NCBI GenBank assembly: GCA_900100095.1
Contig: FMTN01000017.1
Coordinates: 35,737 to 99,736, forward strand
From: Lachnospiraceae bacterium C10
GTDB lineage: Bacteria; Bacillota; Clostridia; Lachnospirales; Lachnospiraceae
Direction of reading: 5' to 3'
Length of the DNA stretch: 64,000 bases
Below are positions 15,088 through 24,773 of this stretch, in pieces. The notes below the pieces were generated by a model. The model ran no database searches, was not told the origin of the DNA, and was given only the letters and a program-made list of their open reading frames with translations. Positions within the stretch are counted from its first letter, which is position 1, and each line of letters begins with the position of its first letter. The position numbers and the translations under genes are program-made.

Positions 15088-17892
15088 ATGATGAAAAAAT
15101 GGATATCTCTGCCCATACTTCTTTGTCTTATGATAATAACCATCCTCACAGGGGCTGTTCCTGCCGAAGCAAAGACCACAGGCACAGTTCGGGTGGGCTG
15201 GTTTAATTCGCCGTTTTACCGGTATGACGAAGCCAATCGAAGGACAGGCTACGCCTATGAATATCAGCAGAAGATCAGTGCCTACACCGGTTGGAAATAC
15301 GACTACATTAAAAAGGGCTGGTACAGCCTTCTGCAGGATTTAAAATCCGGTAACCTCGACCTTCTAGCCGACGTTTCCAAGACGAAGGAGCGGGAGAAGG
15401 AAATGCTGTTCTCGGACTATCCAATGGGCACAGAAGTCTACTACCTCATCATTACCTCCACGAACAAAACCATCCATGCCAATGATGTCTCCTCTCTGAA
15501 TGGGAAAACCATCGGCATCACCAACGGAAGTATTCAGGAGGCGCAGTTCTACCAGTGGGCCAAAAAGCAGGGCATTCACGCCAAGGTCAAGCTCCTGAAC
15601 GGCTCCGATCAGGAGAATATGGCCTTACTGGTGGAAAATAAAATGGACGCCTACCTGGGTGTAGGCGGTCTGGAGGACTACCTCGATGACGCGGTTCCGA
15701 CCTTTATGATCGGTTCTTCCGACTTCTACTTCGCGATAAATAAAAACCGGCCGGACCTGAAAAAGGAGATTGACCAGGCCATGATGTCCATTATCTCTAC
15801 CAACTGGTACTACAACCACGAACTGGCTGAAAAATATCTGACCCAGTCGGGGGCACAACGGTTTTTGGAAGGCGATGAACTGACCTGGCTTAAAGAACAC
15901 GGGCCGATTCGCATCGGCTACTATGACAATTTTCTTCCATTCTGTCAGTATGACCCGGAAAAAAAGGACGTGACAGGACTGCTTCAGGATTTCATTGCCG
16001 AAGCAAAGGACAGCATGAAGAATGCACGCCTTACCTTCAAAGCCGTGCCCTTTGAACATCGAAGCGATATGAATCGGGCGCTGAAGAAGGGAGAAATTGA
16101 CTGTATTTTCCCGAGCAGCGTCTCCATTGCACAGGCCGAGTCACTTGGCATCCACCAGACCGATCCCCTTGTTAAGGCGGATACTCTTGCTGTCGTTCCG
16201 AAGAACAAGGTATCCTCCTTTGATGTATCAAAGAACCATTCCGTGGCTATCAGTGATACTGCTGATACCACCACCATCATAAGCGGATATTTCCCCCATT
16301 GGGAACAGAAACGCTATTCTTCCCCTGACGCACTTTTAAATGCTGTCACAAGAGGAGATGCCGACTGTGTTCTGATGAGCAGTTATCAGGCTTTTGTCCA
16401 GCATTCCGACATCGAGTCCCGTCACCTGACAACCATTGCCACCGGAGTCACCCCTCCGATCACCTTCGGCGTACGACGCGACTTAAAGTCCCTGTACTCC
16501 ATCTTAACGAAGCTGACCAAGGCAATACCGGATACTTTCATCAACACAGCATTGACAAAATATACCACGCCATCCCAGAGCGTCACTTTTACCGCCTACG
16601 TAAAAGACAATCTCTTTACCGTTCTCGGGTTCCTTACAGCGATTCTTTTGATCATTCTGGTTCTTTTGCTGCGAAGTCTTAAGACCATAAGGAACACAAG
16701 AAAGCTGAACCTAGCACTGGTGGAAGCGGAACAGAAGGCTGCGGAAGCCAGCAAGGCCAAAAGTTTCTTTTTATTTAACATGTCCCATGACATCCGGACG
16801 CCGATGAATGCCATCATCGGCTATACCGAAATGGCGATTCGGCGAAAGCATGATGAAGATCTGGTCAGCGACTGCCTGAATAAGATCATCAGAGCCTCGG
16901 AACAGTTGCTTCATCTGATTAATGATGTCCTGGATATGTCACAGATTGAAAGCGGAAAGACCGAGATTCTTCTACAGCCGATGTCCATCACATATACCAT
17001 GGACAATCTGAAGAACATCTTCCTTGCACAGGCCGATGCCAAGCATATTCAGCTGGAAATCAAAGAGGTGTCCGTTCAGCATGATACGGTTTTAACCGAT
17101 TTAAAAATGGTCAACCGTATCCTGATGAATCTCATCTCCAATGCACTGAAATTCACGCCGGAAGACGGAAAAGTCTCCATCTCCGCCATTGAGATGGAGC
17201 CGGTTTCCCCGGATTGTTCCACCTACCGGCTGATCGTGGAAGATAACGGTATCGGTATGTCCCAGGACTTCCTTAAGAAAATTTTTGAACCCTTTGAACG
17301 GGAAAGGACATCCACCGTATCCCGTCAGCAGGGTACCGGTCTTGGCATGGCCATCGTCTCTACGATTACGAAGCTTTTGAACGGTCAGATTAGCATCGAC
17401 AGCACCGTCGGAAAGGGAAGCCGTTTCACCATCGATCTGCCTTTGACCTTTTCAAATGAAACAGCGGTGAATCTCCCTTCCTCCAAGGCCTCCATAATGT
17501 CCTCCTTCCCGGGCAAACACATTCTCCTTGTGGAAGATATGGCCATTAACATGGAACTTGCAAAAGCCATCTTAGAGGAAATGGATCTAACCGTTGATAC
17601 CGCCGAAAACGGTCAGATTGCTGTTGATATGTTCCGGGAGAATCCAACGCGCTACGATGCCATCCTTATGGATATCCAGATGCCGGTCATGAACGGATAT
17701 GAAGCAACAAAGGCCATTCGTTCCCTTTCGGTTCCATGTGCGTCCAGCATTCCAATCATTGCAATGACCGCCAATGCCTTCGCCAGCGACCGCAATCAGG
17801 CATTTGCAGCCGGTATGAATGATCACGTGGCCAAGCCGATTGACCTTGCACAACTAAGTAAAACCCTACAGCATTACCTAATAGAAAAGTAG
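15088..17892 (+). CDS. Hybrid sensor histidine kinase with two extracellular solute-binding domains
   Basis: The 934-residue protein begins with a signal/anchor sequence (residues 1-29). Two consecutive SBP_bac_3 domains follow: ~32-255 (GTVRVGWFNSPFYRY, YLIITSTNKTIH) and ~265-490 (IRIGYYDNFLPFCQYD). A membrane helix lies at about 507-528, then a coiled coil. HisKA has the phosphoacceptor His567 in FNMSHDIRTPMNAI, followed by HATPase_c (LMNLISNALKFTP, VEDNGIGM, QGTGLGMAI). A receiver domain closes the protein with Asp862 in ILMDIQMPVMNG. The chain senses small ligands, probably amino-acid-like, directly outside the cell. A GGAGG site precedes the ATG pair. No separate response regulator is adjacent, so output must go through its own receiver or an unlinked partner. 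Confidence 0.93.
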   Translation: MMKKWISLPILLCLMIITILTGAVPAEAKTTGTVRVGWFNSPFYRYDEANRRTGYAYEYQQKISAYTGWKYDYIKKGWYSLLQDLKSGNLDLLADVSKTKEREKEMLFSDYPMGTEVYYLIITSTNKTIHANDVSSLNGKTIGITNGSIQEAQFYQWAKKQGIHAKVKLLNGSDQENMALLVENKMDAYLGVGGLEDYLDDAVPTFMIGSSDFYFAINKNRPDLKKEIDQAMMSIISTNWYYNHELAEKYLTQSGAQRFLEGDELTWLKEHGPIRIGYYDNFLPFCQYDPEKKDVTGLLQDFIAEAKDSMKNARLTFKAVPFEHRSDMNRALKKGEIDCIFPSSVSIAQAESLGIHQTDPLVKADTLAVVPKNKVSSFDVSKNHSVAISDTADTTTIISGYFPHWEQKRYSSPDALLNAVTRGDADCVLMSSYQAFVQHSDIESRHLTTIATGVTPPITFGVRRDLKSLYSILTKLTKAIPDTFINTALTKYTTPSQSVTFTAYVKDNLFTVLGFLTAILLIILVLLLRSLKTIRNTRKLNLALVEAEQKAAEASKAKSFFLFNMSHDIRTPMNAIIGYTEMAIRRKHDEDLVSDCLNKIIRASEQLLHLINDVLDMSQIESGKTEILLQPMSITYTMDNLKNIFLAQADAKHIQLEIKEVSVQHDTVLTDLKMVNRILMNLISNALKFTPEDGKVSISAIEMEPVSPDCSTYRLIVEDNGIGMSQDFLKKIFEPFERERTSTVSRQQGTGLGMAIVSTITKLLNGQISIDSTVGKGSRFTIDLPLTFSNETAVNLPSSKASIMSSFPGKHILLVEDMAINMELAKAILEEMDLTVDTAENGQIAVDMFRENPTRYDAILMDIQMPVMNGYEATKAIRSLSVPCASSIPIIAMTANAFASDRNQAFAAGMNDHVAKPIDLAQLSKTLQHYLIEK

Positions 17893-17899
17893 AACCAAT

Positions 17900-18691
17900 A
17901 TGAATCAACTGGAAGCTTATTACAACAAATTCAATGAAGAAAAACGCCTGAATTCCCGCCACGGACAGGTGGAATATTACGTCACAACCCACTATTTGAA
18001 GCAGTACCTAAAACAGCTGGAAGAAGAGGGTCTGGCAAAAAGCGACATTAAAATTCTTGATGTGGGCGCCGGAACCGGCCGCTACGCCATCCCTCTTTCG
18101 GAGGAAGGCTATGATGTAACCGCGATCGAACCGGTTCATCATAACCTTGGAAGGATCCGGGCAAACGGTCCAAAGGTAAAGGCCTTTGAAGGAAGAGCCG
18201 AGAAATTAAAACAGATTCCCGACGAATCCTGCGACATCGTCCTTTTCTTCGGACCAATGTACCACTTAAAAGATAAAAAGCTTCGTCTGCAGGCCATGCA
18301 AGAGGCCCACCGTGTTTTAAAAACGGATGGACATCTTTTTATCAGCTATATCATGAACGATTACAGCGTCCTGATGTATGGCTTCAAGGAACACCATATC
18401 AAAGAGGCCATGGCCACCGGTATGATCGACCAAAGCTTTCACTGCACCGATACCGCAAATCCTCTGTATGACTATGCAAGGCTTGAGGACATCTACGAGC
18501 TGAGTAATCAGGCCGGCTTCACAAGAGAGAAGATCCTATCGGCCGACGGACCGGCCAACCATCTGCGGCAAGTCTTAAATGCTCTCGACGAGGAGGAATT
18601 TGAACTTTTCCTTCAATACCAGCTGTCCGTATGTGAGCGTCCGGAACTGCTGGGCGCCGGATGTCATACCTTGGATATTCTAAGAAAATAA
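17900..18691 (+). CDS. SAM-dependent class I methyltransferase
   Basis: The 263-residue protein shows Rossmann motif I ILDVGAGTGRYAIPL (about residues 51-65), the acidic VTAIEP at the end of strand 2, and IVLFFGPMYHL as motif IV, matching UbiE/COQ5-like Methyltransf_11 enzymes. The GPMYHLKDKKLRLQAMQEAHRVLK run is common in stand-alone Firmicutes methyltransferases of unknown substrate. The ATG follows the kinase stop codon by only seven bases and lacks a strong ribosome site, so expression may depend on translation of the kinase gene. Confidence 0.85.
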   Translation: MNQLEAYYNKFNEEKRLNSRHGQVEYYVTTHYLKQYLKQLEEEGLAKSDIKILDVGAGTGRYAIPLSEEGYDVTAIEPVHHNLGRIRANGPKVKAFEGRAEKLKQIPDESCDIVLFFGPMYHLKDKKLRLQAMQEAHRVLKTDGHLFISYIMNDYSVLMYGFKEHHIKEAMATGMIDQSFHCTDTANPLYDYARLEDIYELSNQAGFTREKILSADGPANHLRQVLNALDEEEFELFLQYQLSVCERPELLGAGCHTLDILRK

Positions 18692-18704
18692 TAAGGAAAA
18701 GGGA

Positions 18705-18761
18705 TTGACAACGATTAAACGAGCGTTTAATATATAATCAACAATTAAATGTTTGCTTAAT
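18705..18761 (+). promoter_or_regulatory. Promoter with two phased operator-like palindromes for the metal ATPase operon
   Basis: TTGACA (18705-18710) and TAATAT (18728-18733) are 17 bases apart. ATTAAACG-AG-CGTTTAAT (18714-18731) is a perfect 8-bp-arm palindrome filling the spacer. A second, imperfect version with ATTAA/TTAAT arms occupies 18744-18761, exactly 30 bp further. This is a typical arrangement for repression by an ArsR/SmtB-type or TetR-type dimer. No regulator gene of either kind lies in this operon. Confidence 0.7.
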
Positions 18762-18796
18762 CATAAATCTAACAATTCGAAAAAGGAGAACATACT

Positions 18797-19015
18797 ATGA
18801 AAAAAACCTATAAGATCGATGTTGACTGTGCAAACTGTGCTGCAAAGATGGAGGATGCTGCGAAGAACACAGCCGGTGTAGCAGACGCTTCCGTAAATTT
18901 CATGACACTTAAGATGAAGGTTGAATTTGAAGATAACGCAGATGTGGATGCCGTTATGGCCGACGTATTAAAGAATTGCAAGAAAGTTGAATCCGACTGT
19001 GAAATCTTCCTGTAA
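18797..19015 (+). CDS. Stand-alone heavy-metal-associated (HMA) domain protein
   Basis: A 72-residue ferredoxin-like HMA domain with the metal loop DCANCAAK (Cys11, Cys14). The Asp before the first Cys is typical of zinc/cadmium/lead-type domains rather than Cu(I) domains (usually GMTC). The protein probably serves as the metal-delivery domain for the P-type ATPase encoded 26 bases downstream, which lacks an N-terminal HMA domain of its own. AAAGGAGAA provides the ribosome site. The pair is controlled by the operator region just upstream. Confidence 0.9.
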   Translation: MKKTYKIDVDCANCAAKMEDAAKNTAGVADASVNFMTLKMKVEFEDNADVDAVMADVLKNCKKVESDCEIFL

Positions 19016-19041
19016 GCTGAAATAGAAGAGGAGATCCCACT

Positions 19042-20952
19042 ATGAATTCCAAACAAAAGAAGAACCTGATTCGAATTCTTGTAACAACACTTCTTCTTGT
19101 CCTGTTACACTTCCTTCCGGTTCATGGGGTCCTGCGCTTTGTCCTGTACATGATTCCGTATCTTATCATCGGATATGATATCCTGATCAAGGCCGGCAAG
19201 GGACTTGTCAACCGACAGCCTTTTGACGAATGCCTTCTCATGTCCATTGCAACCATCGGAGCCATTGCCCTGGCTATCTACCGTAGCGGTGACTATGTCG
19301 AAGCCATTGCAGTTATGCTGTTCTATCAGGTGGGAGAGTGGTTTCAGAGTTACGCCGTTGGCAAGAGCCGCAAGAACATTGCGGATCTGATGGATATCGC
19401 TCCCGATTACGCCAATCTGCAGACAGAAGACGGAAGTCTTGAGGAAGTGGATCCCGATGACGTTGCCATCGGTTCTATCATCGTTGTAAAACCGGGAGAG
19501 AAGATTCCAATCGATGGCGTTGTAGTAGAAGGGCAGTCTGCCTTAAACACCTCGGCACTGACGGGCGAATCCCTACCGCTTGATGTCTTTGAGGGCAGTG
19601 AAGTTATATCCGGCAGCATCAACTTAAGCGGTCTTCTAAAGATTCAGACGACAAAGGAATTCGGTGAATCCACCGTATCTCGGGTCTTGGAACTCATCGA
19701 GGATGCAAGTTCAAGAAAATCCAAGTCAGAGAATTTCATCACCAAATTCGCAAGAGTCTATACCCCGATCGTTGTGTACTCGGCCATTGCACTTATGCTT
19801 CTGCCGCCTCTTGTCCTTCTTCTTCTTGGACGAGATCCACATTGGGGAGACTGGATTTACCGGAGTCTTACCTTCCTGATTATCAGTTGTCCATGTGCTC
19901 TGGTGATCTCCATCCCTTTGTCCTTCTTTGCCGGACTTGGCGCAGCCAGCCGACATGGAGTACTCGTCAAGGGATCCAATTACATGGAGACCCTGTCTCA
20001 GACCAGAACCATTGTATTCGATAAGACCGGAACTTTAACAAGAGGAACCTTCCGTGTGACAGCTGTTCATCCGGAGGAAATTTCAGAAGAGGAACTGTTA
20101 CATATCGCCTCCCATGTGGAGCGGTTCTCAAATCACCCGATTGGCGTCTCCCTTCGCAGTGCCTATCCGAATGAACAGGATGACTGCAGGGTAGAAGATG
20201 TAAAGGAAATTTTAGGTCAGGGCATCAGCGCCAGAGTCAACGGAAAGACGGTTCATGTCGGCAACTCCAAGCTTATGGAGACCGTCGGTGCAAAATGGAG
20301 ACCATGTCACCATGTGGGCACGACCATCCATATTGCAATTGAGGGAACCTACGCCGGACATGTAGTGATCTCTGATACCTTAAAACCTCACAGCAAACAG
20401 GCCATTGCAGAATTAAAGCGCCATGGCGTGAGAAAGACCATCATGCTGACAGGCGATACAAAGCCTGTCGCAGAATCTGTGGGCAGGGAACTTGGAATTG
20501 ATGAAGTTCGAAGCGAGCTGCTTCCTCAGAACAAGGTGGAAGAAGTGGAGAAATTACTGGCAGAGCGGACGAATCCGAAGGATTGTCTTGCCTTCGTCGG
20601 AGACGGTATCAATGACGCACCGGTATTATCCCGTTCAGACATCGGAATCGCCATGGGCGCTATGGGTTCAGACGCAGCCATCGAAGCCGCCGATGTGGTT
20701 TTGATGGACGACGATCCGTGGAAGCTGATTGTGGCCATTCAGATTTCAAAGAAATGCCTTCGCATTGTAAAAGAGAACATCTACTTTGCCATCGGAATCA
20801 AGCTTCTTGTTCTTCTCCTCGGTGCTTTCGGAATTGCCAATATGTGGGCTGCCATCTTCTCCGATGTGGGAGTGTGCGTCCTTGCCGTGTTGAACGCAAT
20901 CCGTTGTATGCATATGAATTTTCATCTGCCACAAAAGGAAGAGAACACCTGA
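19042..20952 (+). CDS. Heavy-metal translocating P1B-type ATPase (Zn/Cd/Pb type)
   Basis: The 636-residue pump contains all P-type signatures: actuator TGES (in LTGESLPLD), the transmembrane metal site SCPCALV (Cys283-Pro-Cys285), phosphorylated Asp327 in DKTGTLT, the P1B-specific HP motif (SNHPIG) and hinge GDGINDAP. The CPC motif followed by VISIPL, and the Asp of SDVGVC in the last helix, resemble the CadA/ZntA subgroup. It begins directly with membrane helices, with no N-terminal HMA domain. That function is encoded separately by the preceding gene, so the pump looks split. It converges with a leftward kinase gene only five bases away, with no terminator visible. Confidence 0.93.
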   Translation: MNSKQKKNLIRILVTTLLLVLLHFLPVHGVLRFVLYMIPYLIIGYDILIKAGKGLVNRQPFDECLLMSIATIGAIALAIYRSGDYVEAIAVMLFYQVGEWFQSYAVGKSRKNIADLMDIAPDYANLQTEDGSLEEVDPDDVAIGSIIVVKPGEKIPIDGVVVEGQSALNTSALTGESLPLDVFEGSEVISGSINLSGLLKIQTTKEFGESTVSRVLELIEDASSRKSKSENFITKFARVYTPIVVYSAIALMLLPPLVLLLLGRDPHWGDWIYRSLTFLIISCPCALVISIPLSFFAGLGAASRHGVLVKGSNYMETLSQTRTIVFDKTGTLTRGTFRVTAVHPEEISEEELLHIASHVERFSNHPIGVSLRSAYPNEQDDCRVEDVKEILGQGISARVNGKTVHVGNSKLMETVGAKWRPCHHVGTTIHIAIEGTYAGHVVISDTLKPHSKQAIAELKRHGVRKTIMLTGDTKPVAESVGRELGIDEVRSELLPQNKVEEVEKLLAERTNPKDCLAFVGDGINDAPVLSRSDIGIAMGAMGSDAAIEAADVVLMDDDPWKLIVAIQISKKCLRIVKENIYFAIGIKLLVLLLGAFGIANMWAAIFSDVGVCVLAVLNAIRCMHMNFHLPQKEENT

Positions 20953-20957
20953 TACCC

Positions 20958-22232
20958 TCAGGAAAGAGAAATTTGAACCATAGCTTCGAACATGCCATCT
21001 TTCCATTGAAAATGACTGTATCCGTGCAATGTAGCACATCGTTCGCGGATACTTTCCATACCGATACCAGCTCGCCCGGCCTCCTTCGTGGAAGGCTGGG
21101 CTTTTTCTTTGGAGATTACGACAGGATGCGAGGTGTTTGCAACGAGAATTGTTAAGGTATCCCCATCCTGCTGAATCGATAATTCAATCAAGCGCTCATC
21201 TTCCTTTGGAAGGAGAACTGTCCCCTCCAGCGCATTATCCAGTAGATTTCCAAGGATCACCGACAGATCCACTGAAACGTTCTGCAGCTTTTCTTCCTCC
21301 TGAATGTGTATATGATGACGTAACGGAATGCCTTCTTCTCTGATTCTGGCAAATTTCGGTGCCAGAACAGCATCCAGCACGACCGTTCCACTCACGTACC
21401 GGTCCGTTGCACCGATATCATCCACGATTTTGTCCATTGCCTTTTTGGCTCTGTCATATTCCTCAAGATCCAGATCCGCCCGGATTCCAAGCAGCATATT
21501 TTTCATATCATGACGAAGCCGCCTTACTTCCTTTTGTCCTGCAAGCTGTTCCCGATAAAAGGTTCTTTCTTTCATCAGAAAACGGCTTTTGGCAATCTGA
21601 TCGCTTGTTTGCTTTAGATTCCGGTACAACCAGAGAATGCATAGATTCATCACCATTGATAACAGGAAAAACGTCATATTATAGACGTAATTGTTCATTC
21701 GAATGGACATCACAATCAGAATCAGAAGCATCAAAAGCATGGGACTCATCAGGATGTACTGCTGCGTGGTCATATCCTTCGCCTTCACCAGGAAGAAATG
21801 CAACTGGATGATAAACAGGAGATAAACAACCAGCGAAAAGATCAGATACTCTGCCAAAGACACAAGCGCATCCTCAATACTGCCCACATCATACCGGCTC
21901 TTCACCCATTCAAACGTTAAGGCAAATCCATACTCACAGATGATATAGGAAAAGGTAAACTGAAGGGTGTGATAGAGCTTTTTTGCAAAGCTTCCGTGCA
22001 TAAAAAAACAGGCTGCCGCCAAAAATACAAAAAGAAAGAGCAAAAGACGAAGCTCCCTTTGCCACGGATGAAGGTTCAGGGCGGCAACACATATAATTCC
22101 TCCTACACAGGTTATTGCATAACCCAAAATGGACCTTTTAAATTCAAAAATACGTGTAAAATACAGCACTGCCATAGCAACCGGCAGTGCAATATCAATG
22201 ACATGTAACAGTGTCAACAGAATATGTAACAT
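20958..22232 (-). CDS. GHKL-type sensor histidine kinase (AgrC/LytS-like class)
   Basis: The 424-residue protein has six predicted N-terminal membrane helices (residues ~5-205), a short linker, a phosphoacceptor region RRLRHDMKNMLLG with His241, and a GHKL ATPase domain with the N box ILGNLLDNALEG and the G box AGIGMESIRERC. This architecture belongs to the HPK10-type kinases that sense peptides or membrane signals. It is encoded 11 bases after a LytTR response regulator gene on the same strand, its obvious partner. No autoinducer peptide gene or AgrB-like protease was seen nearby, so this may not be a quorum system. Confidence 0.9.
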   Translation of the reverse strand: MLHILLTLLHVIDIALPVAMAVLYFTRIFEFKRSILGYAITCVGGIICVAALNLHPWQRELRLLLFLFVFLAAACFFMHGSFAKKLYHTLQFTFSYIICEYGFALTFEWVKSRYDVGSIEDALVSLAEYLIFSLVVYLLFIIQLHFFLVKAKDMTTQQYILMSPMLLMLLILIVMSIRMNNYVYNMTFFLLSMVMNLCILWLYRNLKQTSDQIAKSRFLMKERTFYREQLAGQKEVRRLRHDMKNMLLGIRADLDLEEYDRAKKAMDKIVDDIGATDRYVSGTVVLDAVLAPKFARIREEGIPLRHHIHIQEEEKLQNVSVDLSVILGNLLDNALEGTVLLPKEDERLIELSIQQDGDTLTILVANTSHPVVISKEKAQPSTKEAGRAGIGMESIRERCATLHGYSHFQWKDGMFEAMVQISLS

Positions 22233-22243
22233 ATAGTAAACTT

Positions 22244-22984
22244 CTAGCCTCTCCTCATACGTGCAAAGAGGAACTGATGCAGTGCCTCTTCGAAATTTTT
22301 CCTCTGGCTGCGGCTGACCGTATCCGTATCTCCGCCCTTCATCGTCACCACATTATCCCGGAAGGATTCCACATAGTGCAGATTAATGATCATTCCCTTA
22401 TTAATCCGGATAAAGGAGAGAGGAGAGAGCTTCGCCTCAGCTTCCTTTGATTTACAATAGAAAATATCGTCTGCCGTTCCGTCGACATATTTAATGCGAA
22501 GCCTTCGATTGTCTTCATTGGTGATATATAAAATATTGTGGCAGTTGATATAAATCCTGCTCTTTCCCCGGTTAAACGTCACAAACTGTCGCTTAGCATC
22601 GTATTCCCGAAAAATCTCAACAAAGAGCGCATCAATCTTCTCCTGTGTCGCAGGCTTAACCATATACCGGAACGGGCGGTAGGGGATGGATTCAATCGAA
22701 TAATCCGGATAAGAGGATACAAAGATGATCAGACCATCGGAATGAGATGGATCCCCGGTAATCATTTCTGCTATATCAAGTCCCGTCCTCTTACTGTTGG
22801 AAAATTCCACATCCAGAAAATACAGATCGTAGTATGCGTCTGCATGCTCCTTGAAATCCTCCGGACTATTGAAAACATCCAGTTCCAGCTTCATATCTTC
22901 ATAGCCGGAAAGGGTATGATAAATACATTGTTCTAATATTGTTGCCAAATTATTTTCATCTTCACATATTGCTATTTTAATCAT
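22244..22984 (-). CDS. LytTR family response regulator
   Basis: The 246-residue regulator starts MIKIAICEDE with the acidic pocket, phosphoacceptor Asp58 in LYFLDVEFSN and Lys near residue 108 in YMVKPATQ. A C-terminal LytTR DNA-binding domain follows (FNRGKSRIYINCHNILYI, then LSFIRINKGMIINLHYVESF). I place the start at 22984 because response regulators begin with this MIKIAICEDE strand and TAGGTG lies just before it; an ATG 15 bases earlier has no ribosome site. It probably regulates genes through paired 9-bp repeats, and the divergent permease gene is an obvious candidate target. Confidence 0.9.
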   Translation of the reverse strand: MIKIAICEDENNLATILEQCIYHTLSGYEDMKLELDVFNSPEDFKEHADAYYDLYFLDVEFSNSKRTGLDIAEMITGDPSHSDGLIIFVSSYPDYSIESIPYRPFRYMVKPATQEKIDALFVEIFREYDAKRQFVTFNRGKSRIYINCHNILYITNEDNRRLRIKYVDGTADDIFYCKSKEAEAKLSPLSFIRINKGMIINLHYVESFRDNVVTMKGGDTDTVSRSQRKNFEEALHQFLFARMRRG

Positions 22985-23129
22985 GCACCTATCATACACG
23001 TTGCAATTTAATACGGCAATACGACCATTTAATGCAAAAAAGTCTTTTTGCCCCGTTCGCCTTAGTAAAATAAAGTTGATTTATTGCGTTATTTAGCTAA
23101 AGCAATTACAAAAAGGAGTGAATCATCAA

Positions 23130-24686
23130 ATGGAAAACAAAGAAAAAAAACTGGGCCTGACCGCCCTGATCTTGATGATATTTACATCCGTATACGGATT
23201 CAATAATATCCCAAGATCTTACTACCTGATGGGCTATGCAGCGATCCCTTGGTTTATCCTTGCCGGTATCCTGTTCTTCATCCCATTTGCTTTTATGGTA
23301 GCAGAATTCGGTTCTGCCCTTCGTAACGAGACCGGAGGAATGTACTCCTGGCTTGAAAAGGGAGTCGGACCGAAGTTCGCATTTATCGGAACATTTATGT
23401 GGTACACCTCCTATGTATTATGGATGGTAAACGTATCCTCAGGAATCTGGATTCCAATCTCCAACGTCCTGTTTGGTAAGGATACAACTTCCACCTGGTC
23501 CTTCTTCGGAATTGATGCCCTGTCCGGTTCAAGACTTCTCGGTCTTATGGCTATCGTATTCTTCATTCTTATCACATTCTTTGATACAAAGGGAATTGAT
23601 AAGATCCAGAAGGTTACCTCTGTCGGAGGAACAGCCGTTGTTGTTATCAATGTAATGGTACTGATCGGTTCCTTTATTATGATCATTGCCAACAAGGGAC
23701 ATCTGGCTCAGGATTTCAAGGGAATTTCTTCTCTTACACATCCACTGAACCCTTCCTACCAGGGCAGCATCGTTATGACATTGTCCTTCATCGTATATGC
23801 ATTGTTTGCATACGGCGGAATTGAAGCTGTCGGCGGCCTTGTAGACAAGACAGAAAACCCTAAGAAGAATTTCGCAAAGGGTATCGTTATTTCCGCTCTT
23901 GTTATCGTAGTCGGATATGCACTTTTAATCATGCTCGTTGGTTCCTTTACGGATTACAACAAGATTCTTGGCGGTGACGATATTACACTTGGTAATGTAT
24001 CCTATGTTATCATGTCCAACTTCGCATCTGCTTTCGGTGCAGCCTTCGGCGCAAACGCAGCAACGCAGCTTGCTCTTGCACACGGCTTTGCCCGCGTTTA
24101 TGCACTGATCATGCTTCTTGCTTTACTTGGAGCATTGTTCACACTGACATATTCTCCATTAAAGCAGCTGATCGAAGGAACCGACAAAAGAGTATGGCCT
24201 GGTAAGATGGGTGAAGTAAGAGAGTCTGACGGTATGCCTGTTAACGCTCTCTGGATCCAGTGCATCATCGTATGTGTCATGATTCTTGCTATCTCCTTCG
24301 GTGGTGACACCATGGCGAAGTTCTTCGTAATCCTTACTGCAATGGTAAACGTAGGAATGACCATTCCTTACATGTTTATCTCCATTGCCTTCCCGGGATT
24401 CAAGAAGTTAAAGAATGTGGACCGAAGCTTCGTCATCTTCAAGACACAGACTTCTGCCGTTATCTGGAGTGTTATCGTTACCGGCGTGTTAGGTTTTGCC
24501 AACACCTTCGCGATCATCCAGCCGGCACTTGACAATGACCTTAAGACAACCTTCTGGTCCATCGCAGGACCTGTTATCTTCGGTTTCGTAGCATGGATCA
24601 TCTATACCCGTTATGAGAAGAGAATTGCTGCCGGCGATACCGCAAATGACACAGCTCTCGAGACAGAAGCAGACGAAAACGCATAA
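23130..24686 (+). CDS. yjeM: APC superfamily amino-acid transporter, YjeM/GadC-like
   Basis: The 518-residue permease has about 12 membrane helices. Its first helix (LMIFTSVYGFNNIPRSYYLMG) and the run AYGGIEAVGGLVDKTENPKKNFAKG closely match E. coli YjeM in the glutamate:GABA antiporter family. Substrate is unproven. I choose ATG 23130 because AAGGAG lies 11 bases upstream; the GTG at 23118 would place that site inside the start codon. It is transcribed divergently from the LytTR/GHKL system with a 145-bp gap between starts, and a strong terminator follows. Confidence 0.9.
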   Translation: MENKEKKLGLTALILMIFTSVYGFNNIPRSYYLMGYAAIPWFILAGILFFIPFAFMVAEFGSALRNETGGMYSWLEKGVGPKFAFIGTFMWYTSYVLWMVNVSSGIWIPISNVLFGKDTTSTWSFFGIDALSGSRLLGLMAIVFFILITFFDTKGIDKIQKVTSVGGTAVVVINVMVLIGSFIMIIANKGHLAQDFKGISSLTHPLNPSYQGSIVMTLSFIVYALFAYGGIEAVGGLVDKTENPKKNFAKGIVISALVIVVGYALLIMLVGSFTDYNKILGGDDITLGNVSYVIMSNFASAFGAAFGANAATQLALAHGFARVYALIMLLALLGALFTLTYSPLKQLIEGTDKRVWPGKMGEVRESDGMPVNALWIQCIIVCVMILAISFGGDTMAKFFVILTAMVNVGMTIPYMFISIAFPGFKKLKNVDRSFVIFKTQTSAVIWSVIVTGVLGFANTFAIIQPALDNDLKTTFWSIAGPVIFGFVAWIIYTRYEKRIAAGDTANDTALETEADENA

Positions 24687-24711
24687 TAAGCAATACATCG
24701 AAACATTTGAT

Positions 24712-24752
24712 ATCCACTCCATCATCTTTTATGATGTGAGTGGATTTTTTTT
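24712..24752 (+). terminator. Terminator after the YjeM-like gene
   Basis: ATCCACTC (24712-24719) pairs with GAGTGGAT (24738-24745), extended by ATCAT/ATGAT, followed by a run of eight T. Confidence 0.92.
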
Positions 24753-24773
24753 ACAGAAAGAAGAGGTAATAAC

